NCBI GenBank assembly: GCA_039889035.1
Contig: JBDQQY010000003.1
Coordinates: forward strand, 1-64,000
From: Plantactinospora sp039889035
Lineage (GTDB): Bacteria; Actinomycetota; Actinomycetes; Mycobacteriales; Micromonosporaceae
Direction: 5' to 3'
DNA length: 64,000 nt
How positions within the stretch are numbered: position 1 is the stretch's first letter; each line of letters begins with the position of its first letter. The translations under genes and the position numbers were made by a program. This document shows, one piece after another, positions 41,120 to 50,146 of the stretch. Below the pieces are notes generated by a model, which searched no databases, was not told the origin of the DNA, and was given only the letters and a program-made list of their open reading frames with translations.

Positions 41120-42532
41120 CTACTGGCGCTTGTACTTCTTGATGCTGCTGTCCCCGGCGATCTGGTCGGCGCCCTTCTGGCACTGCTCCAGGAACTCGGC
41201 CGGGCTGGTCCGGCCGCTGAAGAACTCGCCGCAGGCCGCGTCGACCAACTCCCGCTCCAGCTTCCGGTAGTAGTTGTTGTAGACCCAGTTGAAGCCGTTG
41301 CTGCCGGAGGCGTCCAGCGCCTTGACCACGCTGGTCAGCCCGAACGGCAGCTCGGCGCCCTGGGTGGCGCCGGCCACCACGCTCAGGCTGGAGACCTTCC
41401 TGGTGAAGTCCTGGGCGCCCTTCATCGAGAGCATGGTGCGCAGGTATTCCAGGCCACCGGCCCGGTTCTTGCCCTTGGCCGGCACGATGAACGGCTCACT
41501 GGCGGTGCCGCGCATCGCCTCGAACGGCAGCTTGTCGCCCGCGCCGAGGCTGGGCGTCGGCGCGACGGTCATGTTGAAGCCGGCCGGGGTGACCTTGGCC
41601 TGCTCGCTCTCCAGCCAGGAGCCGCAGGAGATGAAGGCGGCCTTGCCCCGGCACCACTCGGTCTGCGACTGGACGTGGTCGAGACCGGGCGAGCCGGGCA
41701 TGATGAAGCCGTCCTTGACGATCTGGTACCAGGCGTCCGCCGCCATCTTCATCGGCTCGGACTTCCAGGCGTTCGGCTCCAGGTTGTCGATCGCCTTCGC
41801 CACGTCCGGGCCGCCGAACTTGATCGCCGTCGAGATGACCGGCCAGCTCATGTACCGGGGGTGCTTGCCGGCGTACGTCCAGGGGGCGATGCCGGCGGCC
41901 TTGATCTGCCGGCACAGCGCGATGTGGTCGTCCCAGGTCTTGCCGTACTGCCAGCCGCGGTCGGTGAAGAGCTTGCTGGAGTACCAGATGCCGTACGCGG
42001 TGTACGCGTAGCTGAGTACCAGGAACTTGCCGTCGTACGACCCGACGTCGACCACGCCCGGCAGCAGGGTGTCCCGGACCTTCTTGCCGGGGATGTCGAG
42101 GCTGGGCGCGTCGAGCAGCTCGCCGAGGTCGGCCAGGGCGCCCTGCGAGACCAGGCCGTTGAAGTCGATCTGACCGGCGCCGGAGTTGTTCACCACGTCC
42201 GGCGGGGTGCCGTCGACGAACCGGGGCTGGAGGGTCTTGTTGATCTCCTGCGTCGCGGAGTGCTTGATCGTCGCCTTTGGATATTTCTCGGTGTACATCG
42301 CCTGGTGGGCTTTGGCATACTCTTCACCGAAACCACCATTGAAGATGACCACCTCGAGCGGCGCATCCTCCTTGACGCCGAGTGGGTTCTGCTCACTCTT
42401 CGTGCCTTCGAGCGACTCGCCGCCGCTGTTGTCGTCGTCGCCGCCGAGGGCACAACCGGTCAGCAGGCCGGTGGCGGGGACGGCCAGCAGGCCGGCCGCG
42501 GCGGTACGACGGAGGATGTCACGCCTCTTCAT
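41120..42532 (-). CDS. NgcE-like amino-sugar binding lipoprotein (system 2)
   Basis: A 470-residue binding protein with a Tat signal (KRRDILRR) and lipobox LLTGC. The body reads NPLGVKEDAPLEVVIFNGGF, then KKVRDTLLPGVVDVGSY and YGIWYSSKLFTDRGW, closely similar to system 1. The ribosome site GAGGAGAAGCT stands just before ATG 42532. It is first in the operon with the two permeases. Like system 1, the operon has no ATPase, so a shared MsiK-type ATPase encoded elsewhere is expected. Confidence 0.9.
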   Translation of the reverse strand: MKRRDILRRTAAAGLLAVPATGLLTGCALGGDDDNSGGESLEGTKSEQNPLGVKEDAPLEVVIFNGGFGEEYAKAHQAMYTEKYPKATIKHSATQEINKTLQPRFVDGTPPDVVNNSGAGQIDFNGLVSQGALADLGELLDAPSLDIPGKKVRDTLLPGVVDVGSYDGKFLVLSYAYTAYGIWYSSKLFTDRGWQYGKTWDDHIALCRQIKAAGIAPWTYAGKHPRYMSWPVISTAIKFGGPDVAKAIDNLEPNAWKSEPMKMAADAWYQIVKDGFIMPGSPGLDHVQSQTEWCRGKAAFISCGSWLESEQAKVTPAGFNMTVAPTPSLGAGDKLPFEAMRGTASEPFIVPAKGKNRAGGLEYLRTMLSMKGAQDFTRKVSSLSVVAGATQGAELPFGLTSVVKALDASGSNGFNWVYNNYYRKLERELVDAACGEFFSGRTSPAEFLEQCQKGADQIAGDSSIKKYKRQ

Positions 42533-42876
42533 AGCTTCTCCTCGGATCCGGTCCAGGTGGACGCCGCAGCCGGTTGGGGCGGCGCCCGCCAACGAGGCTC
42601 GGGGTCATCGGGTCGGGTGGCGCTGGCGGTGCTGGTGCTGGCTGATGCTGGTCGGCGGCGCGCCGTCGACCGGTGGTGCGGGGCGGTGCCGCTTCGACAG
42701 GTGCGAGCGCTTCGGCACACTGGTGCTTGTCTTCACTTAACAGAAAGTTACTGAAGGATTCTTACGGAAGAGGGTGCCGGCAGCAAGCCCCGGCGGCCGA
42801 ACCGTTACGGACCGGCAATCCGACCGGGTTGGCGCATAGCGCATCGGCGGGCCGACGGAGTAGATAGCCTGGCCAC
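42533..42876. promoter_or_regulatory. Divergent promoter region of transporter 2 and the acyltransferase
   Basis: This 344-base region has no gene. An AT-rich block at 42725-42770 contains CACTTAACAGAAAGTTACTG, which shares CTGTTA(A)GTG (opposite strand) with the site between the RpiR-type regulator and kinase. GTTACTGAA in this block also occurs upstream of transporter 1, at about 36676-36684. On the other side, TAGATAGCCT (42861-42870) just before the acyltransferase ATG may be its -10 region. Confidence 0.4.
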
Positions 42877-44232
42877 ATGCGCCGCCTGCGGGAGATCGCC
42901 GGCCGCACGCCCGCCCAGCGCGAGCGCTATGTCGACCTGCTCCGCGCGGTGGCGATCACCCTGGTGGTGCTCGGGCACTGGCTGATCGCCGTCCTCCACA
43001 CCGACGACGCGGGGCGGCTGCGCGGCCACAACGCCCTGGAAGACATCACCTGGGCCCGACCGGGCACCTGGCTCTTCCAGGTCATGCCGCTGTTCTTCCT
43101 GGTCGGCGGCTACGCCAACGCCGCCTCGCTGGAGAACCACCGGCGGCGGGGCGGCGACGCCGGTGGCTGGCTGACCGGCCGCAGCGGGCGGCTGCTCCGG
43201 CCCACCACCGTGCTGCTGGTGCTGCTCGCCCTCGCGGCCCTGGGCGCCCGGCTGCTCGGCGCCGAGCCGACCCAGGTCCGCGAGGTCGTCTGGTACGCCA
43301 CGGTGCCGCTCTGGTTCCTCTCCGCGTACCTCTGCGTGGTGCTGCTGACCCCGGTGACGTACGCCCTGCACCAGCGGTACGGCCTGGTCGTGCCGGTGGT
43401 GCTGCTCGGGCTGCTCACCCTCGGTGACGTGGCCCGGTTGCTGGGCGAGAGCCGGCTCGGGTACGGCAACTTCCTGTTCGGCTGGCTCGCCATGCACCAG
43501 GTCGGGTTCGCCTGGCGGACCGGCAGCCTGCCGATGCGTCCCCGGGTGGGCTGGCCGCTGCTGGTGGTGGGGCTGACCGCGCTGCTCCTGCTGACCCTGG
43601 TCGGCCCGTACCCGACCAGCATGATCAACCAGCCGGACCAGCGGATCCAGAACATGTCCCCGCCGAGCCTGGCGCTGCTCGCCCTGGCCACCGCGCAGCT
43701 CGGACTGATCATGCTGCTCCGCGCCCCGGCCGAGCGCTGGCTGCACCGGACCCGCCCCTGGACGCTGGTCGTCGCGGTGAACTCGGTGGTGCTGACCATC
43801 TTCCTCTGGCACCTCACCGCCGTGATCCTGCTGGCCGGCGCGCTGGACGCGCTCGGTGCGCTGCCCGCCCCGGAGGTCGGCAGCACCGCCTGGTGGCTCT
43901 GGCGGATCCCCTGGTGGATCATGCTCGCCGTGGTACTGGCGCTGCTGGTCGCCGTCTTCGGCCGGATCGAGCTGCGCGGCTCCCGCCGCCCGGCCACCCG
44001 ACCGCGCTGGCTGCCGGCGGCACTGTGCCGGACGCTCGCCCGCCCGCTGCCCCGGCTGCTGGTCGTCGTGGTCGGTTTCGCCGCGGCCGTGGTCGGGCTG
44101 TTCAGCAACAACGTCGCCCCGAAGAGCGGCGACTACCTGCTCGGCCTGCCCACCGGCGCCCTCGTCGCGTACCTCCTCGGAGCGGGCCTGCTCCGGCTGC
44201 TCCGCTCGGTGCCCGCTCCCCGCCCGGACTGA
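42877..44232 (+). CDS. Acyltransferase 3-family membrane protein
   Basis: A 451-residue protein with about ten membrane helices. RYVDLLRAVAITLVVLGHW carries the conserved Arg and the His near the first helix, and VMPLFFLVGGYANAAS follows, as in acyltransferase 3 proteins that acylate sugars, lipids or antibiotics at the membrane. The acyl acceptor is unknown. The gene may be transcribed without a leader (TAGCCT 6 bases upstream of the ATG). Confidence 0.88.
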   Translation: MRRLREIAGRTPAQRERYVDLLRAVAITLVVLGHWLIAVLHTDDAGRLRGHNALEDITWARPGTWLFQVMPLFFLVGGYANAASLENHRRRGGDAGGWLTGRSGRLLRPTTVLLVLLALAALGARLLGAEPTQVREVVWYATVPLWFLSAYLCVVLLTPVTYALHQRYGLVVPVVLLGLLTLGDVARLLGESRLGYGNFLFGWLAMHQVGFAWRTGSLPMRPRVGWPLLVVGLTALLLLTLVGPYPTSMINQPDQRIQNMSPPSLALLALATAQLGLIMLLRAPAERWLHRTRPWTLVVAVNSVVLTIFLWHLTAVILLAGALDALGALPAPEVGSTAWWLWRIPWWIMLAVVLALLVAVFGRIELRGSRRPATRPRWLPAALCRTLARPLPRLLVVVVGFAAAVVGLFSNNVAPKSGDYLLGLPTGALVAYLLGAGLLRLLRSVPAPRPD

Positions 44233-44244
44233 CCGGCCGTCCAC

Positions 44245-45567
44245 CTAGCGCGCCGGGTCGGCGACCGGCCCCGCCTCCGCATCGGCGAGCGCGACGGCCT
44301 CGGCCAGGATCGCCAGCGCCTCCCGGGCCTCCGACTCGGTCAGCGTCAGCGGCGGGCCCATCCGCAGCACGTTGCCGTAGAGGCCGCCCTTGCCGACCAG
44401 CAGGCCGCCCCGCCGGCACTCCTCGAAGACCCGGACGGTGGTCGCCGGATCGGGCTCGGTGGTGCCGGGCCGGACGAACTCGACGCCGAGCATCAGCCCC
44501 TTGCCGCGTACCGCACCGACGGCGGGGTGCCGGTCGGCCAGCTCGCGCAGCCCGGCGAGCAGTACCGCGCCGACCCGGGCGGCGTTGGCCTGGAGGTCGT
44601 GCTCCAGCACGTAGTCCAGGACGGCGTTGCCGGCCGCCGTCGAGATCGGGTTGCCACCGAAGGTGGAGAACGAGACCGCGTGCACCTCGTTCAGCACCTC
44701 GGCCCGGCCCACCACCCCGGCCAGGGCGAAGCCGTTGCCGATGCCCTTGGCGAAGGTGAGCAGGTCCGGGGTGACCCCGTGCGCCTGGTAGCCCCAGAAG
44801 TGCTCCCCGGTACGCCCCCAGCCGGTCTGCACCTCGTCGGAGATGAGCAGGATGCCGGATTCGTCGAGTACCTTCTTGAACGCGCCGAACAGCCCGTCCG
44901 GCGGGGCCACGAACCCGCCCACCCCCTGGATCGGCTCGGCGATCAGGCAGGCCACGTCCCCGCTGGTCTGGGTGGCCAGCACCTCGCGCAGGTCGTCGAC
45001 GGCCGCCTCCACGTACTCGTCCGGGCCCAGCCGGGCCAGCAGGCCACGCAGCCGGTCGCCGGAGTGCAGCCAGCTCACCTGGAGCGGGTTGAGGCTGCTC
45101 GCCGACCAGCTCCGGTGCCCGGTGATCCCCATCGCCGCGTACGACCGGCCGTGGTAGCTGTTCCGCACCGCCAGGATCTGGTTCGACCGCCGGTGGTTGG
45201 TGGCGACCAGCAGCGCCGCCTCGTTCGCCTCGGTGCCGGAGTTGGTGAAGAAGACCCGGGCGTCCGGGATCCCGGAGAGCGCGGCGATCTTCTCGGCCAG
45301 CTCCACCTGCTGCCGGATCAGATAGAGGGTCGAGGTGTGCACCACGCCGGTGTCGAGCTGGCGGCGCACCGCCTCGGCCACCTCGGGGACGTCGTAGCCG
45401 AGCATGTTCGTCAGCACCCCGCCGAAGAAGTCCAGGTAGCTGCGCCCCTGCGAGTCGGTGACCCGGCGACCGGAGCCGGCGACGATCTCGATCGGCTCGG
45501 CGTAGTACAGCGGCATCCAGGACGGCATAACGGCCCGGTGCCGCGCCAGCAACTCGTCGGTGGTCAT
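44245..45567 (-). CDS. Class III aminotransferase (AGXT2/omega-aminotransferase type)
   Basis: A 440-residue PLP enzyme. Seen are the cofactor-binding FFTNSGTEANEAAL, SYHGRSYAAMG, LISDEVQTGWGRTG (Asp binding the pyridine nitrogen) and LLTFAKGIGNGFAL with the Schiff-base Lys. The family joins omega-amino acids (beta-alanine, GABA-like) or D-3-aminoisobutyrate with an oxoacid. ATG 45567 is chosen at the conserved start MTTDELLARHR. The frame is open to 45675. It is divergent from murL and near a PucR regulator, which often governs nitrogen or purine catabolism. Confidence 0.88.
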   Translation of the reverse strand: MTTDELLARHRAVMPSWMPLYYAEPIEIVAGSGRRVTDSQGRSYLDFFGGVLTNMLGYDVPEVAEAVRRQLDTGVVHTSTLYLIRQQVELAEKIAALSGIPDARVFFTNSGTEANEAALLVATNHRRSNQILAVRNSYHGRSYAAMGITGHRSWSASSLNPLQVSWLHSGDRLRGLLARLGPDEYVEAAVDDLREVLATQTSGDVACLIAEPIQGVGGFVAPPDGLFGAFKKVLDESGILLISDEVQTGWGRTGEHFWGYQAHGVTPDLLTFAKGIGNGFALAGVVGRAEVLNEVHAVSFSTFGGNPISTAAGNAVLDYVLEHDLQANAARVGAVLLAGLRELADRHPAVGAVRGKGLMLGVEFVRPGTTEPDPATTVRVFEECRRGGLLVGKGGLYGNVLRMGPPLTLTESEAREALAILAEAVALADAEAGPVADPAR

Positions 45568-45668
45568 GGTTCTCACACCCCTCAGTCGGGGAACGCGGAC
45601 CCCTGCACGCTCCCACCGCGCGGGGACGCCGGACAACTGCCACTCTGTCGGGCACCGGGGCCCGGACA

Positions 45669-45700
45669 TTGACATGCCGTCAACCCGGGCGGACTACTAT
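45669..45700 (+). promoter_or_regulatory. Promoter of murL
   Basis: TTGACA (45669-45674) and TACTAT (45695-45700) are near-perfect boxes, though the spacer of 20 bases is long. The GTG at 45706 begins 5 bases after the -10 box, so the transcript is probably leaderless and this GTG the start. Confidence 0.55.
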
Positions 45701-45705
45701 TGCCT

Positions 45706-47055
45706 GTGCTCAACGGACAGCTCCGGCGGATGGACGCCTTCTCCTTTCCGGCCCACTCCTTCGACCCGGCCACCGGGGAGGCGGCCCTCGAATACGCGCT
45801 GACCGGCCCGGACGGCGAGCTGCGGTTCACCGAGCGGATCACCTTCCCCCGGCCGGAGACCCCGCCGTCGCCTGCGGCCCTGGCCACCTTCGGCCGGGTG
45901 CTGGAGCTGTTGCACCTGGTCGCCGGGGTGAGCTACTACAAGGCCGCCGCACCGCCCCGGCTGGTCCTGCCGGCACCGCTGGGCGAGCAGGCCGTCGCGC
46001 TGGTCACCGCCGTCTACACCGCCGGCCTCGCCGAGTACGCCTACCGCAACGACCTGCCGCACGTGCTGGAGCTGACCCCGGAGGTACCGTCCGGGCGGGT
46101 CGCCGAGCCGGCCGGGTGGGACAACTCGGAGCGCCGGCCGCTTTCCACGGTGGGTGGTGGCAAGGACTCCATCGTCAGCCTGGAGGCGCTGCGCCGGGCC
46201 GGCTTCGACCCGGTGCCGTTCTCGGTCAACCCCAACCACATCATCGTCAGCGTCAACCAGGCGTCCGGGCTCACCCCGCTGGCCGCCCGGCGCCGGCTCG
46301 ACCCGGAACTGATCGCGCTGAACGCGGCCGGGGCGCGCAACGGACACATCCCGGTCACCGCGATCAACTCGCTGATCGCGGTGGCCACCGCCGTACTGCA
46401 CGGGCTGGGCCCGGTGGTGATGTCGAACGAGCGCTCCGCCTCCGACCCCAACCTGGTCTGGCACGGCGTCGAGGTCAACCACCAGTGGTCCAAGGGGGTC
46501 GAGGCGGAAGGGCTGCTCCGGGCGGCACTGGCCGGGCACGCCGGGCTGACCGAGCCGTACTTCTCGCTGCTGCGGCAGCTCTCCGAACTGCACATCGCCC
46601 GGCTCTTCGCCCAGTTCAACCGGTACGACGACGTGGTGACGAGCTGCAACGCCGCGTTCAAGCTGAGCGACCCGAGCGACCGGTGGTGCGGGAACTGCCC
46701 GAAGTGCCGGTTCATCTTCCTGGCACTGGCCCCGTTCATGCCCCGGGCCCGGCTGGTGCGGATCTTCGGCGCCGACCTGCTGGCCGACCCGGCCCAGTCC
46801 GCCGGCTATCTCGAACTGCTCGGCATCGACGCGCACAAGCCGTTCGAGTGCGTCGGCGAGGTCGAGGAGTCGGTGGTGGCGCTCGGCCTGGTCGCCGAGC
46901 ACCCGGACTGGCGGGACGCCGCCGTGGTCCGTACCCTGCTCGATGCCATCCCGGCCGAAGCCTGGGCCGCCGCCAACGCCACCGACGTCTTCACCCCGGC
47001 CGGCCCGCACTTCGTCCCGCCGACCTACGCCAAGGCGCTGACCGCGATTTCCTGA
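45706..47055 (+). CDS. murL: MurL: UDP-MurNAc-L-Ala-L-Glu epimerase
   Basis: A 449-residue protein. It shows the family's GVSYYKA, STVGGGKDSIVSLEAL (P-loop-like), ARNGHIPVTAINS, SNERSASDPN and VNHQWSKGVEAEG motifs, and CGNCPKCRF near residues 325-333. In Xanthomonas MurL turns the L-Glu of UDP-MurNAc-L-Ala-L-Glu into D-Glu, replacing the MurI route. Actinobacterial copies have the same motifs. A promoter overlaps the start. An ATG at 45730 is a possible alternative start. It is divergent from the aminotransferase and converges with the PucR gene, with 22 bases between stops. Confidence 0.88.
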   Translation: MLNGQLRRMDAFSFPAHSFDPATGEAALEYALTGPDGELRFTERITFPRPETPPSPAALATFGRVLELLHLVAGVSYYKAAAPPRLVLPAPLGEQAVALVTAVYTAGLAEYAYRNDLPHVLELTPEVPSGRVAEPAGWDNSERRPLSTVGGGKDSIVSLEALRRAGFDPVPFSVNPNHIIVSVNQASGLTPLAARRRLDPELIALNAAGARNGHIPVTAINSLIAVATAVLHGLGPVVMSNERSASDPNLVWHGVEVNHQWSKGVEAEGLLRAALAGHAGLTEPYFSLLRQLSELHIARLFAQFNRYDDVVTSCNAAFKLSDPSDRWCGNCPKCRFIFLALAPFMPRARLVRIFGADLLADPAQSAGYLELLGIDAHKPFECVGEVEESVVALGLVAEHPDWRDAAVVRTLLDAIPAEAWAAANATDVFTPAGPHFVPPTYAKALTAIS

Positions 47056-47077
47056 ACCACGCGGCGGTCCGGGCGGT

Positions 47078-48766
47078 TCAGCCGTCCCGGACGGCGTCCA
47101 GGGCGAGCAGGGCGACGTGCAGCGACAGGCAGTCGTCCACCGAGTCCAGGTCGACCCGGAGGATCCGGGAGATCCGGGCCAGCCGCTCGTAGAAGGCCGG
47201 CCGGGACAGGTGCGCCGCCACGGCGGCGGCCGACTTGTTCCGGCCGCTCTCCAGATAGCCGCGCAGCGTGCCGAGCAACTGCTCACGGGGATGTTCGGCG
47301 TCGTGGGTCAGCAGCGGCCCGAGTTCGCGTTCGACGAAGGTCTGCAACCTCGGCTCGTCCCGGAGCAGGTGCAGCAGCCCGGCCAGCCCGACCTGGGGCA
47401 ACCGGTACACCGGCAGGTCCCGTCGACCCCGGCGGGCGGCGTCGGCGACCTGGCGGGCCTCGATCAGCGACCGCCGGGCCTCCTGTACCGTGCCCACACC
47501 CGAGCCGGCCGCCACGATCACCGCACCCGGTGCGCCGTGCGGCCGGGCGGCGGTCGGGCCGGCGTCCAGGCGTACCCGGTCCAGGGCCGCCGCGAAGGCG
47601 GCCAGCGCGCGCTCCTCGTCCCCGGCGTCCCGCAGCGCCAGCACGGCACCGACCGCCTGGTCGTCCAGGGTGCTGGCCAGCCCGCTCAGCTCGGCGTCCC
47701 GGAGCGCCTGGCTGACCGCCTCGGCCAGGTCCCGCAGCCGGGCCTGTCCGGCGGGGCCGCCCGCCGCGGCGCCCGCGCCCGCCTCGTCGGCGCGGTACCG
47801 GACCACGACCCCGACCAGGTGCCGCCGGTCCAGGGGTACGCCGAGGGCGCGGGACCGCAGCGCCACCTCGTCGACCGGCCGGGTGTGGTCGAGCAGCGCG
47901 GTGAGCAGGGTGCGGTGGATCTGCCGCTCCAGCCCCTCGGCGTCCCGCCGGATCAGCCGGCCCAGTGCCAGGGTGGAGGCGGCCCGCTCGATCAGGATCG
48001 TCAACCGGGTCGACGGACCGCCGGACGCGCCGGACGGCAGCTCACCGGTCGGCCAGCGCAGCAGCAGCCGCCCCCAGTCCTGCCCCCGGGCGCCGACGGT
48101 GGTGTAGAGCCAGCCGGCGTCCGGGTCGTAGCCGGTCCGGCCGGTCGGGCGGATCCGCCGGGAGTGCTGCTCCCAGCCCCGCAGCAGCAGTTCGGCGCTC
48201 TCCCCCGCCGGGTCGTACGCCAGCACCTGCCGGGAGAGGTTCTCCAGGATCACCGGGCAGCCGGCCAGTACGGCGGCCTGCCGGACCACCTCGGCCGGCT
48301 CGGCGCCCTCGACGGAGAGTTCGGTGAACCGCTGGTGGATCTCCTCCGTCGCCCGCAGCTCGGCGAGCTGGGCATCGACGATCAACCCGTGCACCGCCTC
48401 GGTGATCCGGACGAACGGCGTCACCCGGCACAGTTCGACCAGCGGCAGGTTGCGGCGCTCGGCCGCGCTGACCATCGCCCGGGGTACCGCCGCCGGATAG
48501 CGCCGGCCCAGCTCGACCAGGAGTCCGGAGACCCCGACGTCGGCCAGTTCACCGATGAAGGCGCGCAGTCCGGCGTCGTCGCCGGGCAGGCCGATCCCGG
48601 TGGTGAGCACCAGTTCGCCCCCGCTGAGCAGTGCGGCGATGTCCGGCACCTCGGCGGCGTGCACCCACCGTACGAGCCGGTCCAGTCCGGCCGTGCCGGC
48701 GACCACCCGGGGGCCGCCGTGCCGGACCGGGTCGAGGGCCAGCACCTCACGCACGGTAGGAAACAC
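47078..48766 (-). CDS. PucR-family transcriptional regulator
   Basis: A 562-residue regulator. The N-terminal PucR domain has VREVLALDPVRHGGPRVVAG, here as REVLALDPVRHGGPRVV, the middle is a GGDEF-like CdaR fold, and the C-terminal HTH_30 is clear: LLGTLRGYLESGRNKSAAA then LSRPAFYERLARI. Such proteins activate purine, allantoin or amino acid catabolism. The start is taken at GTG 48766 (MFPTVREVLAL), where the family N-terminus begins, although there is no ribosome site. The frame is open much further upstream but reads antisense of the methyltransferase. Confidence 0.85.
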   Translation of the reverse strand: MFPTVREVLALDPVRHGGPRVVAGTAGLDRLVRWVHAAEVPDIAALLSGGELVLTTGIGLPGDDAGLRAFIGELADVGVSGLLVELGRRYPAAVPRAMVSAAERRNLPLVELCRVTPFVRITEAVHGLIVDAQLAELRATEEIHQRFTELSVEGAEPAEVVRQAAVLAGCPVILENLSRQVLAYDPAGESAELLLRGWEQHSRRIRPTGRTGYDPDAGWLYTTVGARGQDWGRLLLRWPTGELPSGASGGPSTRLTILIERAASTLALGRLIRRDAEGLERQIHRTLLTALLDHTRPVDEVALRSRALGVPLDRRHLVGVVVRYRADEAGAGAAAGGPAGQARLRDLAEAVSQALRDAELSGLASTLDDQAVGAVLALRDAGDEERALAAFAAALDRVRLDAGPTAARPHGAPGAVIVAAGSGVGTVQEARRSLIEARQVADAARRGRRDLPVYRLPQVGLAGLLHLLRDEPRLQTFVERELGPLLTHDAEHPREQLLGTLRGYLESGRNKSAAAVAAHLSRPAFYERLARISRILRVDLDSVDDCLSLHVALLALDAVRDG

Positions 48767-48831
48767 GGGCTCGACGGTACCGCCCGGGGCGTGCCCCGCC
48801 CGGCCCGCGCCGCCCGGCTTCGGCTGGCCGG

Positions 48832-49662
48832 CTACGCCGGGTCGTCGCGACCCAGTTCCCAGAAGGCGACGGCGGCGGCCGCCGCGACGTTGAGCGAGTC
48901 GACGCCGCGACGCATCGGGATGACCACCCGGGCGTCGCTGGCGGCCTGGGCGGCCGGGGTGAGACCGGCGCCCTCGGCCCCGAGCAGCAGCGCGGCCCGG
49001 TGCCGCTGTGCCGGGGTGAGCCGCTGGATCGGCACCGCGTCCGGGGCCGGCGTCATGGCGAGTACGGCGAAGCCCGCCGCCCGCACCTCGGCCAGCCCGG
49101 CCGGCCAGCGGTCGAACTTCGCGTACGGCACCGCGAAGACCTCGCCCATGCTGACCCGGACACTGCGCCGGTAGAGCGGGTCGGCACAGGTGGGCGAGAG
49201 CAGGACCGCGTCCACCCCGAGCGCGGCGGCGCCCCTGAAGACAGCGCCGAGGTTGGTGTGATTGTTGACGTCCTCCAGCACCACCACCCGGCGGGCGTCC
49301 CGGAGCACCTGCGCCACGGTGGGCAGCTCGCGACGGTGGAACGACCCGAGTACACCCCGGTGCACGTGGAAGCCGGTGGCCCGCTCCAGCACGGCCGGGC
49401 TGGCGGCGTAGACGGCTGCGTCGCCGGTCACCAGGTCGCCGAGCTGGTCCACCCGTTTCGGGTCGACCAGGAAGGAGCGGGGCCGGTAGCCGGCCCGCAC
49501 CGCCCGGCGCAGCACGAGTTCGCCCTCGGCGATGAAGAGGCCGTTCGGCGGTTCCCACCGGGTACGCAGCTCGACGTCGGTGAGCGCCCGGTAGTCGGCG
49601 ATCCGGGGGTCCTCCGGGTCGGTGATCACTTCGGCGGGCACGGTGGTCGGTGCGTCGGACAC
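48832..49662 (-). CDS. TrmH/SpoU-type RNA 2'-O-methyltransferase
   Basis: A 276-residue SPOUT enzyme. Three knot motifs are visible: VVLEDVNNHTNLGAVFR (motif 1), LLLGAEGAGL (motif 2) and IPMRRGVDSLNVAAAAAVA (motif 3), the last near the SAM pocket. The N-terminal domain is a SpoU substrate-binding region. It methylates a ribose in rRNA or tRNA. The exact target is not readable. GTG start. Same strand as the PucR gene but separated by 65 bases. Confidence 0.9.
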   Translation of the reverse strand: MSDAPTTVPAEVITDPEDPRIADYRALTDVELRTRWEPPNGLFIAEGELVLRRAVRAGYRPRSFLVDPKRVDQLGDLVTGDAAVYAASPAVLERATGFHVHRGVLGSFHRRELPTVAQVLRDARRVVVLEDVNNHTNLGAVFRGAAALGVDAVLLSPTCADPLYRRSVRVSMGEVFAVPYAKFDRWPAGLAEVRAAGFAVLAMTPAPDAVPIQRLTPAQRHRAALLLGAEGAGLTPAAQAASDARVVIPMRRGVDSLNVAAAAAVAFWELGRDDPA

Positions 49663-49712
49663 GGCGCCGATTCTTCCCCCGTCCCCGCGCCACGACTCGG
49701 GCGGCCCCGACA

Positions 49713-49761
49713 GGTAGGAGATTTCCTACGCTTGACTGGTAGGACATCGCCTACCTATTGT
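49713..49761 (+). promoter_or_regulatory. ArsR-type operators and leaderless promoter of the VOC operon
   Basis: Two inverted repeats: GTAGG-(6)-CCTAC at 49714-49729, and GGTAGG-ACATCG-CCTACC at 49738-49755. The second exactly fills the 18-base spacer between TTGACT (49732-49737) and TATTGT (49756-49761). The ATG at 49769 lies 7 bases after the -10 box, so the transcript is leaderless. A repressor here would block the polymerase directly. The ArsR-type protein encoded as the second gene is the likely ligand. Confidence 0.75.
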
Positions 49762-49768
49762 CTTCGGC

Positions 49769-50146
49769 ATGGCTATCACGCAGATCCAGTTGCTCTCGCT
49801 GCCGGTGACCGACCAGGACCGGGCCCGGGACTTCTACGTCGACACCCTCGGCTTCGAGCTGCTCGGCGACAACCGGATGGGGCCGGACCAGCGCTGGGTG
49901 CAGGTGGGCCCGAAGGGCGCCGCGACCTCGATCACCCTGGTCACCTGGTTCGACACCATGCCGCCCGGCTCGGTCAAGGGGCTGGTGCTGGAAACCGACG
50001 ACCTCGACGGCGACGTGGCCGACCTGACCCGCCGGGGGGTCGCGATCTCCGGCGGCATCCAGGACGCGCCGTGGGGCCGGTTCGTCAGCTTCGACGACCC
50101 GGACGGCAACGGCATCGTGCTCCAGGCGACCGCCGCCCGTGGCTGA
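49769..50146 (+). CDS. VOC-family (glyoxalase-like) protein
   Basis: A 125-residue protein with the vicinal-oxygen-chelate fold: LPVTDQDRARDFYVDTLGF at the start and FVSFDDPDGNGIVLQ at the end, where a metal-binding Glu/His would sit. It could act as a lyase, dioxygenase or resistance-type binding protein. The ATG is first base or nearly so of the transcript. It overlaps the ArsR gene by 8 bases. Confidence 0.88.
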   Translation: MAITQIQLLSLPVTDQDRARDFYVDTLGFELLGDNRMGPDQRWVQVGPKGAATSITLVTWFDTMPPGSVKGLVLETDDLDGDVADLTRRGVAISGGIQDAPWGRFVSFDDPDGNGIVLQATAARG

